Shown: positions 1 through 11,423, numbered from the stretch's first letter. The stretch: 64,000 bases of DNA from Bretschneidera sinensis (GCA_023935145.1 CM043697.1:57922501-57986500); one strand, 5' to 3'. The notes: generated by a model not told the origin, from the sequence alone. Translations and numbers: made by a program.

Positions 1-649
1 AACAATAATGAAAAAAATTTCATTATAACCTGAATAAAGTACAAAAGCTTTCGAAAGACAGAACTCTCAAACTCTAATCTCAATATACTCAAGCTCGCTT
101 ACTACATATCCCCTCACACTCAATACTAGCTAGTTGAACATGTTCTGCTATGCTTCAAAGAAGTTTTTTTGATAGTCGATTGAGCCTAAAAATTCAAGGC
201 ATAATTAACAGAAGTGATAACTCGAATTGAAACCAAGACGTTACTCTTATTTGGAGAGAGATACATTTGTTGAGAAAATTTATGCTATGATTAGTTTTAT
301 AGAATTGGATTTGGAATTGAGGTGAAGTTATATTTTTTCTAACATAAAAGTGGTTGAAAAATACCATAATTTTATTTTTATTCTAATTTCAAGTCTCGAT
401 TTCATACTATAAAACACAACGTCAATGTAATTGCTATCTCCAATTTTGTGTACATATAAAGATTGAATCCTACAAAACCTCTCATCCATCCACTGGCTTT
501 ATAAAACAAAAACTGTTTTGTTTGTCAGTATTTTTTGGGTTACCTCCGTTGCCACACCACAACAATAAAACACCAAAGACTTGCCCTATTGAAATTTTGT
601 GAATGCAAAAGACGTGAACAAAACAATGACAAACCACACTTTCAGTACC

Positions 650-660
650 TTAAATAAAAG
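650..660 (+). promoter_or_regulatory. TATA-like box upstream of protease gene
   Basis: The sequence TTAAATAAAAG lies about 76 bases before the protease ATG, a normal spacing for a plant TATA box plus a short leader. No second core element was recognised. The remaining upstream DNA (1-649) is AT-rich and shows no coding similarity I can support. Confidence 0.4.
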
Positions 661-735
661 GATTACCACATTCAAATCTTCATTTGTAACCATTTTTCAG
701 AATTCTCCATCTCCATCCCAATTTAGCAAATAAAG

Positions 736-1911
736 ATGCCAACAATGTCCAGGAATGTTATCTTGACTATTCTAGTAATTTGGGTTATGTGGATACCGTC
801 ACAAGCATGGCCTGGAAACGATACCGTTTCTTCAAATGATCCAATACCCATGAGGAACAGATATGAAAAGTGGCTGGCAAAACACGACCGAGAATACAAG
901 AGTAAAGATGAATGGTTATTGCGTTTTGGGATTTACCAATCCAATGTTCTGTTCATCGACTTCATCAACTCTCAAAACTTTCCATTCAAACTGACCGATA
1001 ATAAATTCGCAGACATGACAAATGAAGAGTTTAAATCTACATACCTGGGTTTTCGATCTTTGAGGCTTCCAGAGGAAAGGCAGAACGTCACAGATGACCA
1101 ATTTAAGGAGGATTTGCCAACCAGTGTTGATTGGAGAAACAAAGGTTGTGTAACTCCAATCAAGGATCAAGGCCAATGTGGTATGAAATTATCAGATACA
1201 ATATAATTGGTTGAAACAAAATATTTTTTTTTTGGTAATATAACTTTTAAATTGTATACGTCTTGAAGCCAAGGATTGCAAGTGAACAAGATTTCATGAT
1301 ATCTACCTTTTGATACAGGAAGTTGTTGGGCATTCTCTGCAGTGGCTTCTGTGGAAGGCATCAACAAAATCAAAACAGGAAAACTGGTATCTCTGTCAGA
1401 ACAAGAGCTCATAAATTGTGATACTAACTCTGACAACCAAGGCTGCAATGGTGGGTTCATGGAGAAAGCATTTGAATTTATAAAAAAGAGTGGTGGAATT
1501 ACCACTGAAAAAAATTATCCTTACAAGGGAAAGGATGGCACCTGTGACAATGCCAAAGCCAAAAATCATGCAGTGACAATAAGTGGATATGGAAAGATAC
1601 CCATGAATAATGAGAAAAACTTACAAGCTGCAGTTGCTCGTCAACCCGTATCTGTTGCAATTGATGCTGGTGGATATGCTTTTCAACTTTATTCACAAGG
1701 TGTCTTCACTGGCTTTTGTGGATATAAGCTCAACCATGGAGTGACGGCAGTTGGGTACGGAGAAAGTGCTGGCAAAAAGTATTGGATCGTGAAGAATTCA
1801 TGGGGCACTGGCTGGGGTGAAAACGGCTATGTAAGGATGCAACGTGATTCAAATGATAAGAGAGGTATCTGTGGCATTGCCATGCAGGCCAGCTACCCTG
1901 TTAAGGCTTAA
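736..1911 (+). CDS. Papain-like cysteine protease (C1A family, SAG12/SAG39-like)
   Basis: Two exons, 736-1180 and 1319-1911, join in frame to 345 residues, the usual length for plant SAG12-type proteases. The precursor has a hydrophobic signal peptide (about residues 5-25), then an inhibitor I29 prodomain with a variant ERFNIN helix (E59, R63, N70, I74, N78) and the stretch DNKFAD (residues 88-93). The mature enzyme should start near residue 127 ([11 protein letters not shown]). The catalytic set is complete: Gln145 in the oxyanion hole, Cys151 in GQCGSCWAF, His288 in LNHGV, and Asn308 in KNSWGTGWG. The splice joins within the Gly149 codon, just before the active-site Cys, with GT...AG borders. 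The protein ends SYPVKA with no KDEL retrieval tail and no granulin domain, so secretion or vacuolar delivery is expected (family knowledge). Senescence or defence protein turnover is the usual role and is inferred only. It is the one apparently intact gene in the window. Confidence 0.93.
1181..1318 (+). other. Intron of cysteine protease gene
   Basis: Donor G|GTATGA and acceptor TGATACAG|GA flank a T-rich 138-base intron of phase 1. Removing it restores the conserved GQCGSCWAF active-site block. Reading through it instead gives a stop soon after the donor. Confidence 0.92.
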
Positions 1912-2514
1912 ACAGCTTCACTGGATTGCATGTCAAAAGAAGATACAATTGTGGGATTCAATTGATAAGATTTGAGATTTATATGAAGCATATTAGGGAA
2001 AAAGACTTTACAATCATAAAAAAATGGTTATCAATATCGAATATAAAAGCCTATTCAATAATAAAGGTCTACTTGAATTGTGATCATCTGTTCTTGATGA
2101 TCACTAGACTTTTCCAGTATAAGAACTCATGATTTAGCTGTAATGGGGGGCCCAGAAGAGAGAGAGACTGCAATCAAAAAAATTATGCACACTGCCAGAA
2201 ATTAATATTAGTACACAAATCTTGCCAATATGCAATTTTACAGTGTACACTAATCTTAAAATGAAGACTCATTCAGCTGGAAAAAAAAAAGGGACAGACA
2301 ACTGCATTCTAACCCAATACGTTCTATGGTCATTGTAAAAGACATGATCATCTCAGATTGTTCATCAATTGACAGATAACATTACATTCCTAAGAAGCGA
2401 TCCCCAACTTCTGATATAAGGTCTCAAACTCTCAGACTCCCACCACATCATTTACATGTTTCATCCTCTATTAATGACTCTTTACATCCCAATCCCGGAA
2501 AAAAATTGAAGCAG
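1912..2514 (+). other. 3' UTR of protease gene and short spacer
   Basis: A candidate polyadenylation signal AATAAA sits at 2060-2065, about 150 bases after the stop codon. The small open frame in 1926-2132 has no recognisable similarity and looks like chance in UTR sequence. Nothing else is supported up to the PPR fragment. Confidence 0.45.
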
Positions 2515-2897
2515 CTAGGACCTCAATTCTGCAAATCTTTTCCTCGCAGCACAAGCAAGTTTCCATTCATCAATACTTGCCAAACCCTCGACCACCTTTT
2601 GCCTGACCTTGATATATGGTATAAACCCCTAATCTGTCATCCCTGTTAACTCCTTTCCCACCAGAAAATACTCACGACACTCCAAGCACCCCTCAACGAC
2701 AAACTCAGCTCTCAAACTCGACTGGGTAACCCTCCCTCTCCAAGAACTCAATCATCTCAACTGATGTCCACATATCTCTGTTCGCACTCAGTGCTGCTAC
2801 CACCTTCACTATTGTTCCCTGCCTCGGAGCCAATCCAACTGTGACCACCATTTACTTCATGATCTCTACGGAATCTTCAGTCCTTCTAGCCATGCAC
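2515..2897 (-). pseudogene. C-terminal fragment of a PPR (pentatricopeptide repeat) gene
   Basis: No long ORF survives, but minus-strand translation gives two adjacent blocks in neighbouring frames. The first reads GLAPRQGTIVKVVAAL, then EMIEFLEREGYPVEFES. The second reads VVEGCLECREY, then GFIPYIKVRQKVVEGLAS and ends CAARKRFAELRS before a stop at 2515-2517. The helix pairs and the GFIPY and REGYPV turns are typical of the C-terminal repeats of plant organellar P-class PPR proteins (RNA binding), from my memory of the family. Lesions are a TAA in the first block, a frameshift after EFES and a TAG before GFIPY. It has no visible start or upstream repeats, so it is a dead 3' fragment. Which PPR gene it derives from is not determined. 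Confidence 0.75.
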
Positions 2898-3957
2898 ATT
2901 GCACATTGTCTCGTTGTTCTAACATTCGTCTTTCAGTCAAGTGATCTTCAATAAAAGTTAAGAGTAAGCTATGTTAGAGCCATCTAAGATCCGACTTGGT
3001 CATTTTAATGCCTTGAGCTCTATGAGATCAACTTTAAGGTGCTTACTAGGGTGCTTTTTAAAAATAGAAAGAAGATAATTTGTCTTGTCCGTATTGTTTG
3101 CAGTAAAACATATTCTTTTTGTTCCATAATTTTAATTATTTATCATTTTTTTATATTTAATTTTGATTTTAATTATTATATATATTATTTTAAAAATATA
3201 AAAAAAATATTTTGAAAAACTTTTAAACTATATTTATGTATATATGAAAAAAAAATTAAATTTTCTTAATGATTTAATAATAGAAAAAAATTATTCATTT
3301 AATTGATTAAGTAGTAAACGTGACAAGAATTATGGGATAAAAAGAATATATTTTTAGTTGTAAAATTTTTTTATTATTAATAATTTTATTTTTATCATAA
3401 AAATAGAAACTTATCACCAAAAATATATATTTTATCACAAAATGTAATTAGTAAAGTAAATTGTCTTATTTTTTATCAAGCCACCTTATACGCCACCCAA
3501 CTTAAAGCTAGCTAACAAGCCATACATTATAGTAATTTAGATTTTATTTTAGAAAATATACTAATGAATAAGAAAAAAAAAGAAGAGGGGAGGAAAATAA
3601 ATGTGAATAAAAGCTTAGTTTGGTGACATTTAGCTAACGAACCAGAATAGGTCTTGGTGATCAGTTTCTATTAAAAATATTACATGTTTTTACCCTTCAA
3701 GTACATAAATAAAATAAAAAAAAACAAAATTGCATATAACCGTCAACAGTACCCAATCTAAAAATTACAGAATTTTTTTTTTTTTTTTACTGAAACTAGA
3801 AATTTAGAAAGCATCAGCTACACCAGCACAAAGTGTCTTGGTGACTAAGGCCTTCCTTAAATGCATAAAATCCAACAAATGCAATTTGGATTCACATAAT
3901 CTATCAATGAAAGTTCACATCCAAGATGCATGAGACAAAAGACATACAAATGAGAAG

Positions 3958-4000
<43 letters not shown>

Positions 4001-4395
4001 CATAAAGTTATCTTTACATAGAACATCAGGAACAACATATACAAGTCTCCCCGTTTCGTCTACGGGTTAAAAGTTTTCCATTCCCAGAAGTTTCTTTTAT
4101 CAGAGGGCGAGCTAAACTTGCACAGTTTATAAAACCAGATCAAGTCTAGCTAATGTATTGGCTCAAAGAATCAGAATGGTCCTGAAAAGGAAAAGGCAGC
4201 GGAGGAACAACTTGTACCTGCACTTGAAACAATCAATATTTTCACTATTGATATAGGACCTGAAAGGATACAAATGAACATTATGAGGCCACAACGAAAC
4301 TCTTATCTACTGGTCAGAAGTGAAAAATGCAAAACAGGAAAAGTGGTTTCAAAAATATTACCAGAAACCAAATAGTGAGCTGATATTGGATTCAT
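2898..4395. other. AT-rich intergenic DNA and 3' UTR of the next gene
   Basis: About 2950-3960 is very AT-rich, with homopolymer runs and no coding signal. From about 4020 it is probably the 3' UTR of the minus-strand gene ending at 4396. On the minus strand it contains a possible UTR intron, with donor CTG|GTAATA near 4360 and acceptor CCTTTCAG near 4250. Otherwise nothing is supported. Confidence 0.4.
3959..3999. repeat. (TA)n microsatellite, about 20 units
   Basis: An uninterrupted run of alternating T and A of about 41 bases. It is a simple sequence repeat, likely length-variable between individuals. Confidence 0.97.
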
Positions 4396-5103
4396 TCAGC
4401 GATAACGCCGCCTTTTAGATCTAGAACGCTGTTGAAATATCCACAAGAGCACCAAAAAGCCAATGAGAGCTGCCTGCAGGATTATTACAAGCTTCAACCC
4501 TGGAAACACCAAACCGCAACATATTTCATGAATTATTATTTATTTTAATTGAAAAGAACTGTTAAATCGAACACCACCTTTAAGCTTCTGAACCAAGTCT
4601 TCAAAGTTCACTCCATTCTTAGTTTCTTTTGCATCAATAGACCCCATGCCACTCACTATAGAAATATGATTACTTTCAAATTTGTATTCAACATTCCCAC
4701 CCATGATGCACGTGTTGGGACAATGGATACTACCATCATACTCATCACTTCCATCGCAGCAAACTACAAATATATTGAATTGTCAATTACAATTTTTAGT
4801 GGGAGGCAGAACAAACATAACTTTCATGGATACAAAGAAAAAATAAAATTCAAGTTCTATGAAAAATTGAACAAAAAGATCAAGGGAAGCAACAAGACCA
4901 GGCAACACAAAGTTATGAATGTGATTTTACCAAGAAAAATTAACAAGCCTTAACCATGTATTTGGATGAAAGAAAAAGAGAAGCAAATTTTTAAAAAAAT
5001 GTGCAGACCACGAAGACGATCATCAACACGGGAAGAAAATATGAACTTAGGAGCACTTCTTACATTCCTGCAATAAAATTTGCATGTTGGACAAACTGTA
5101 GTT
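4396..5103 (-). pseudogene. Glucosidase II beta-like (PRKCSH N-domain) gene, exons 3-5
   Basis: Three exons on the minus strand. Exon 3 (5009-5103, or to 5095) encodes VCPTCKFYCRNVRSAPKF followed by IFSSRVDD. Exon 4 (4578-4763) encodes CCDGSDEYDGSIHCPNTC, the LDLa-like calcium-binding motif of glucosidase II beta, then FEDLVQKLK. Exon 5 (4396-4499) encodes one membrane span (about VIILQAALIGFLVLLWIF) and a basic tail RSRSKRRRYR before TGA. Exons 3/4 and 4/5 join in phase 1 with GT/AG borders. The short form with a C-terminal membrane anchor matches a small plant family related to the ER glucosidase II beta subunit (family recall). The upstream exons lie 53 kb away at 58352-58672. Lesions here: the expected acceptor AG at 5106-5105 reads AA, and the expected ICD before CCDG reads LRV, losing a disulphide Cys. 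Splicing at the AG at 5097-5096 would keep the frame but lose three residues. Confidence 0.8.
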
Positions 5104-5297
5104 CTTGCAAATACAAGAAAGAAGCATAATTAGTGACCAACACATAAATAACATGTAATAAATAAACAGTTAATCGTCAAATTCCAGTGAACTTATATTA
5201 GTAGGTGAGCATAAAGGAGACGTCATAAATTGAAATGAATGTGTCATGATATTGATCAAACATGTACACATAAATGAAAAGACATTGATTGAACAAA

Positions 5298-6514
5298 TTT
5301 TTTGTTGAAAAAATTCATTAACGGGCACCAAGAGGGTGCCAACCCAAAACAAAGCTATTGTTGACATGAAAAAAAATAAAAACAATCACGTATGTCAAAA
5401 AAATAAAAACAATCACTTATGTCAAACTCATTTACATCAACAATTCCCCTATACCAAAAAGTCAAAATAGAAAGCCACCAATCCTTTACAAAGTTAATAA
5501 GGTCTCAAGACTCTCAACCCCCTCAAATGCTCTCCTAATCCCTTCCCACCAAACTAAACAGAAAAATACTCATAATCAAAGACGCTGCATTACTCTTCTC
5601 CTTTGAGGCATGAATACCTTTCCAAGCCCAAATTTTCTCCTGCACGGAACCCACCACAATCCAAGAAAGCCCAACCACTGAAAGTGCCAACTCCCATAAA
5701 GGTCTAACCCATGAGCACCGAAGCAAGAGGTGGTTAGCATTTTCAGCATCTCTTTATACAAAAAAAATAATAATATTCACAAGAATTTTCTCAAGTTTTT
5801 TAAGGTTGTCAATGGTTAAGATTCTACCCCAAGAAGCCTCCCAAGCCAAAAAGCAACTTTACAAAGAGCCCGAGTCTTTCGAATAGCTTGCCAAAGGAAA
5901 CACAACCTATCCATTTAAGGACCTGAACGAAGAGCATGAAAGAACAACTAACACTAAAATAACATCCTTTCGAATGCTCCACCTCACCCTATCTTCCCTA
6001 TTTACAACACCCATCAAGCTATACAACTTAGCATAAAACCATGAGTACTCCTCAACCTTCCAATATTGAGCATTACGATTAAAGACAAAATTCCACCTCC
6101 ACCACAAAGGATCACTAAACGATAAAGTATTCATAACAACATCATTTTCCTTCGCCAAAGAGGAAAGGGAAGGAAACTGAGACTTCAAATAAATGCCACC
6201 ACACCAACGATCATGCTAACAAATGGAATCCCCTCTACTCAGATCAAAACTCACAAAGGGAAGAACACAACCCACCCCTTCCCTATCTATTTCCAAACAC
6301 ACATAACATAAGGCCTTGCCCACCACCAGAGTCCACCCATTATGACCCAAATCATACTTAGCAACAATAATCCTCTCCCACAAATGATACATCTCCACCA
6401 TGAATCTCCAAACTCATATACCAAGAAGAGCCTTGTTAAAAAGAGTAAGAGATTTAAGACCTAATCCCACACAATCAAAAGGTTGCTTCATAATATAGAT
6501 CCCATTTTGTGAAA
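5298..6514 (-). mobile_element. LINE (L1-type) 3' fragment, ORF2 C-terminus and 3' UTR
   Basis: Minus-strand frames spell the C-terminal part of a plant LINE ORF2 beyond the RT core. Blocks seen are ALLGI, LWERIIVAKYDLG, DRWCGG, a zinc-binding zf-RVT region (ENANHLLLRCSWVRPLWELA), and a final block WWEGIRRAFEGVESLETL. Several frameshifts and stops separate these. The element ends at a short T run on the plus strand (5298-5303), which would be its poly(A) tail. It is interrupted at 6514 by the copia insertion and resumes at 14551. Confidence 0.75.
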
Positions 6515-6973
6515 TGTTAGGATTTTGACTTAATTTCCCACAAGGAGGACTTCTAATTGGTTTGAAAAAAATGGTTTCATATTCTATAATTGCTTATTAT
6601 AATAGGAGTAGTAGTAGTAGTAGTTTATTATGTTGTTGTTGTTGTTCTTTTCCTAATAGTATTAAAAAATATCTTTTATATAAAGGGGGCCTTAGAGAAG
6701 GTTTATGACACACTCATAATTTCAATATTATAACTAAAGCTATGTGGAGAGTTTTGAGTGTATTAGAGATTTTGGGTTGTGAGGTTGTGGTGGTAATAGT
6801 TTTGTTTTTTCTAAAGTTATTGTTAATGATTAATAAAATTGTGAGTTTGTTGGTGGCATAGGCAATGAGTGCCGAATCACATTAAATTATTGTGTTTGCT
6901 ATTTTTTTTTGTTTATTTGCCTATTTATTATTATAGGTTGGAGTAGGTGGATTTTAAGCGTAAAATCCCAACA
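6515..6973 (+). repeat. 5' LTR of copia derivative
   Basis: It starts TGTTAGG and ends CCCAACA. It contains a TATA box TTATATAAAGG around 6677-6687 and (AGT)n and (TGT)n runs at about 6606-6645. The partner LTR is at 14095-14550. Confidence 0.92.
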
Positions 6974-6975
6974 AG

Positions 6976-6988
6976 TGGTATAAGAGCC
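6976..6988 (+). other. Primer binding site (initiator Met tRNA)
   Basis: TGGTATAAGAGCC follows the 5' LTR after two bases. It differs by one base from TGGTATCAGAGC, the usual initiator-Met PBS of plant copia elements. Confidence 0.85.
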
Positions 6989-7041
6989 TAGTCACCTATT
7001 TAAAGAAGTTTTTTGTTGCTATTTGTTAAGTCTACGTCACT

Positions 7042-8141
7042 ATGTCAAAAAGTATATCTAAATTTGAGATTATTTTATTTAATGGAGGAAATAATTTTAC
7101 TTTGTGGCAGAGTATAGTTCAAGATCTTCTAATGTCACACGATCTTAATCAGGCTTTAGAAGAAGAAAAGCCAGAAGAGGTGACTGATAGAAAGTGGCAA
7201 TCGATTCAGAGGAAGGCTGTAAGTAGAATCAAATTGGCGCTTACTCCCGAGATCAAGTATACTATGTTGAAGGAAACTACATCCAAGGGTTTGTGGGATA
7301 AGCTCGAGAGCATCTATGCGTCAAACTCTTTGACCAACAGATTATGTCTCACGATGGACCTCTATTCTCTAAAGATGGAAGAAGGTACAAGCCTTCATGA
7401 TCACTTGAATGAATTTAACAAGTTAGTGTCTCAATTGTTGAATGCAGAAAAGACATTGAAGGATGAGGAGAAGGCATTGTTCTTGTTATCATCTTTACCA
7501 AAACTTACAAACCATTGGTGCAAACATTATTGGTGGGCAAGTTAACATTGAGCTTAGATGATGTGATCACACTTCTGTGTGAGAGCGAAAAGTTGATGGG
7601 AAATGAGAGCTTATCTAGTGTTAGTCAAGTGCTTGCTGTGGAGAGGTCTAATCGAGGGAGAATCCAATGGAGAACGAAAAATGGCTCAAGGTGGAGATCC
7701 AAATCTAGGAATAGAGATGACAATGACAAGGAGTGATTCTATTGTGGAGAGATATGACACATACAATATTATTGCAAGACCATGAAGGATGATTTAAAAT
7801 AATTGAGAAGCATGAGTGGGAAGAAGAGTCATGATGGTAAGAGTAGTGAAAGTGCTAATATCACCAAGGGAAGTGATGAAGAGGTGCTAGCTATTGAGCA
7901 CACTGGAAAAAAAAGTTTATGAGAGTAATATGGTGCTACTTGATTCGACGTCCTCCATTCACATATTCAATAAGAAGAAGTGCTTTGATTTTATGAAGGA
8001 ACCTACCCATATCAAAGTTGCTACCGCATCTGGGAAACACAAAATAATTGATGGTGAAGGAAGCTTAAGGTTGAAGCTCCATGATGGAAGCGTGAAGACA
8101 CTTGAGAAGGTAAAGTTTGCTTCCTCTCTCACTACAAATAT
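7042..8141 (+). pseudogene. Copia gag-protease, frameshifted and interrupted
   Basis: The first frame (7042-7545) is a UBN2-type gag: N-terminal FNGGNNFTLWQSIVQDLL, then LWDKLESIYASN and LHDHLNEFNKL. A frameshift near 7515-7545 moves into VGKLTLSLDDVITLLCESEK. A decayed zinc knuckle (FYCGEI-stop-HIQYYCK) follows. The protease piece from about 7930 reads VLLDSTSSIHIFNKKKCF (DSTSS in place of DSGAS/DTGCS), and its frame runs into the gypsy insertion at 8142. It resumes at 13840 with IIPLGELDNMGY, confirming one original reading frame. It cannot make a working polyprotein. Confidence 0.85.
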
Positions 8142-8986
8142 TGATATGATCCACGCCAAGAACTAAGAAATTAATGGATCAAGAAGACTTCCAAGATCAT
8201 TTAGAAGTAGATTTATGTGAGACCGCGACCCATTGCTTATATTGAAGCAAAAACCTTGGTATAATGAAGATTGAGACCATGACCCGTTGCCTATATTGAA
8301 GCAAGAACCATGGTATAATGAAGACACCACAATCAATTATGGAAGGAATGATTGATAAGTCAAAGATGAACGCCACGAAAACTCCAATAAGTTCAGAAGT
8401 TCTAAAAGAACCAAAGAGAATTTTCTCTTCAAAAGTATGAATCAAATCTGAATTGTTTTATTCCAAAAAGTCAATAGTTATTTAAATACATGAGAATTCG
8501 TAACCAATTAGAAAAAAGAAAACTAAGAAATAGGAAATAAACCTAATGGTAGGAATAGGAAACTATGAAATAGGAAATAAACCTAAATAGAATTCTGGTA
8601 ACCTAAAGTCTAAATAAGGAAAGTACCTAACTTGGCATGCAAGCCTTATAATTCAGCAATTAAATTAATAAGGAAACAATTAAAAAAAAGGTAATAAGTA
8701 AAATTTACAGCCAGCTATTTTCCTTGATGAGCCAACCAAAACTAGTAAGTCTCCAATTTTGGGAAACTAAGATTTGCAAGATTATTCCAAAGTTTGAATT
8801 ATGGAAACCCATCCTTGTGGATCACATATAGCATCATCCTTGGGCCCCCAAAGATGGTTCTTAGCCCAAATATGTTGAATCAGCCTATTGAGATTTTCCT
8901 TGAACCTTTTAGCCCGAGCCCTTATAACTGGACCAATTGGAACTTGAAGAGAATCTGCATCCCATTTGTTAGCCGTGTCCTCATCA
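8142..8986 (-). repeat. 3' LTR of gypsy element (integrase end overlaps it)
   Basis: On the plus strand it starts TGATATGATCC and ends CCTCATCA. The integrase ORF stop lies at 8782-8784, so the last 200 or so coding bases are inside the LTR. The same stretch is duplicated in the 5' LTR (13600-13834) and in the shard at 17883-18850. It also has a local duplication of the segment CCCATTGCTTATATTGAAGC (8230-8310). Confidence 0.93.
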
Positions 8987-10201
8987 TTCCTCTCCTCTTG
9001 AAAAGGATTTGTCCTCAAATCATCACCTACATCAAAAGGGCTTAAATTAGAAACATTGAAAGTGGCGCTAACATTGTATGCACCTGGCAAATACAATTTG
9101 TATGCATTATCATTGATGCGCTCAAGGACATGAAAAAGCCCATCTCCTCTAGGAAGTAACTTTAAACGCCTTTGTGTCGAAAATCTTTCTTTCCTCATGT
9201 GTATCCAAACCCAATCTCTGGGTTGAAAAATCAGCTGTCGGCGACCTTTGTTAGTTTGTTTTGCATATTGTTCCGTTTGCCTCTCATCATTTAGTCTTGC
9301 CTTTTCATGTATCTGCTTAACAAATTCATCATTTTTCTTTCCATCCAAGTTAGCATGTTCAGATATAGGTAATGGCGTTAAATCCAATGGAGTTAAAGGA
9401 TTAAACGATTTCAAATGGTGAAAACTTAGTAGCAGAATGAACAGCACGATTATAAGCAAAATCAACATGTGGTAAACACTCTTCCCAAGTTTTGATGTTC
9501 TGTTTAATAATAGCCCTCAACAAAGTAGACAAAGTCTTATTCACTACTTCAGTTTGATCATCAATTTGTGGGTGACAAGTAGTAGAAAATAATAGCTTAG
9601 TCCCTAACTTACACCACAAAGTCTTCCAAAAGTAATTCAAGAACTTAGCATCTCTATCCGAAACTATTGTTCTAGGCATACCATGTAATCTCACAATTTC
9701 TCAAAAGTATAAATTAGCAACATTGGAAGCATCATCAGTTTTGTGACATGGAATAAAATGTGCCACCTTAGAAAATCTATCCATAAACCACAAAAATTGA
9801 ATCTCTACCACCTTTAGACCTAGTTAAACCTAACATAGAGTCCATCGAAATATCTATCCAAGGCTCACTAGGAATGGGCAGTGGTGTATATAAACCATGG
9901 GGTTGCACTCGAAATTTTGCCTGCCTACATGTGACACATCTACCACAAATTCTCTCAATATCTCTTTTCATATGTGGCCAATAGAAGTGTTTTGTAAAAC
10001 AGCTAAGGTCTTAGCAACTCCAAAGTGACCCATTAAATCTCCTTCATGGGATTCCCTTACTAACAAATCACGCAAAGAGCAATTCAGTACACACAACTTA
10101 TTCTCCAGAAATAAGAAACCCTCGTGCCTAAAGAACTTACCCCTTGCATTTTTATCACAAGCCCGAAACCCCTCACAAAAATCAGTGTCTGAAGGATACA
10201 A
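8782..10201 (-). pseudogene. Gypsy integrase, broken into several frames
   Basis: From high to low coordinates: a zinc-binding HHCC region (MGHFGVAKTLAVLQ, then CGRCVTCRQAK at about 9900-10040); the catalytic core ([19 protein letters not shown], and E within [13 protein letters not shown]); then a C-terminal domain with GDWVWIHMRKERF-like spacing, NDNAYKLYLPGAYNVSATF and NVSNLSPFDVGDDLRTNPF. DDE residues are visible, but frames change near 9970, 9780 and 9690-9468. The tail to 8782 is acidic, then basic, with no clear chromodomain. It would insert element DNA if intact; here it is dead. Confidence 0.88.
8987..9000 (-). other. Polypurine tract of gypsy element
   Basis: On the minus strand CAAGAGGAGAGGAA directly abuts the LTR start TGATGAGG. 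This is where plus-strand DNA synthesis would be primed. Confidence 0.85.
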
Positions 10202-11423
10202 CTCTTTAATGTACTCAAAACCAAGTAATTTTGCATCTAGAGTAGAAATTAATACGTACCTTCGAGAAAGTGCATCTGCAAAGATGTTTTTCTTACCTTG
10301 CTTGTATCGAATGACATATAGAAATATCTCAATGAATTATACCCATCGTGCATGTCTTCTACTCAACTTGTATTGACCTTTGCTTTAAGGACTCATGATC
10401 GGTGTGAATCACGAACTCCTTAGGCCAAAGATAGTGTTGACATGTTTCCAATGCTCGAACCAACGCATAAAATTCTTTATCATAAGTAGGATAGTTTAAA
10501 GCTGCTCCACTTAATTTCTCACTAAAATATGCGATTGGTCTTCCTCTTTGCATAAGCACTGCGCCGATACCCAAACCTGAAGCATCACATTCAATTTTAA
10601 AGGTTTTAGTAAAATCAAGCAAAGCAAGTAAAGGAGCATGAGTTAATTTTTCTTTGATCAATTGGAACACCTTCTCTTGCTCGTCTCCCCATTTGAATCC
10701 AATGTACTTCTTGATGACTTCGGTTAGCGGTGCGGCAATACTACCAAAGTCTTTCACGAACCTCCTGTAAAAACTAGCAAGTCCATGAAAACTATGAACT
10801 TGACTTACACTCGTGGGACTTGGCCATTCTTTAATTGCACAGATCTTCTCTTCATCAACCTGTATTCCTTGTGCACTCGCAACAAAACCAAGAAACACAA
10901 GCTTATCGGTGCAAAAAGTGCACTTCTTCAAATTAGCAAACAACTTCTCTTTTCTAAGCACATCCAAAACTGATTTTAAATGTACAACATGATCATCTAA
11001 GTTTGTGCTATAAATGAGAATATCATCAAAATAAACAACAATGAATCTACCTATAAAAGCTCGCAAAACATGGTTCATTAATCTTATAAAGGTACTTGGT
11101 GTATTTGTTAGTCCAAATGACATAACTAACTACTAATAAAAACCATATTTTGTTTTAAAAGCAGTTTTCCATTCATCACCCTCTTTCATTCTTATTTGAT
11201 GATATCCACTTTTTAAATCAATTTTAGAGAATACACATGCACCATGTAGTTCATCTAGCATATCATCTAAACAAGGAATAGGATGTCGATACTTTACTGT
11301 TTTATTGTTGTCTGCTCGGCAATCAACACACATTCTCCATGTCCCATTCTTTTTAGGAACCAAAATCACCGAAACAGCCCACGGGCTCATGCTTTCTCTT
11401 ACGTACCCCGTTTCCATCAATCC
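10202..11423 (-). pseudogene. Gypsy reverse transcriptase and RNase H
   Basis: The RT begins GYVRESMSPWAVSVILVPKK, with motif A FSKIDLKSGYHQI and the active site [11 protein letters not shown]. The RNase H part has [16 protein letters not shown] and [11 protein letters not shown]. Two consecutive TAG codons near 11124-11132 stand where Glu-Trp is expected ([14 protein letters not shown]). A further frame change follows DHESLKQ near 10359. Catalytic residues are otherwise preserved, so these stops look like late damage. Confidence 0.92.

Noticed and set aside
4549..4953. Plus-strand ORF of 134 residues
   Set aside because: It lies antisense to exon 4 and flanking introns of the glucosidase II beta-like gene; the minus strand gives the recognisable CCDGSDEY motif.
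8794..9045. Plus-strand ORF similar to another at 18317-18574, suggesting a conserved protein pair
   Set aside because: Both are shadows of the gypsy integrase C-terminus; the similarity reflects the transposon copies.
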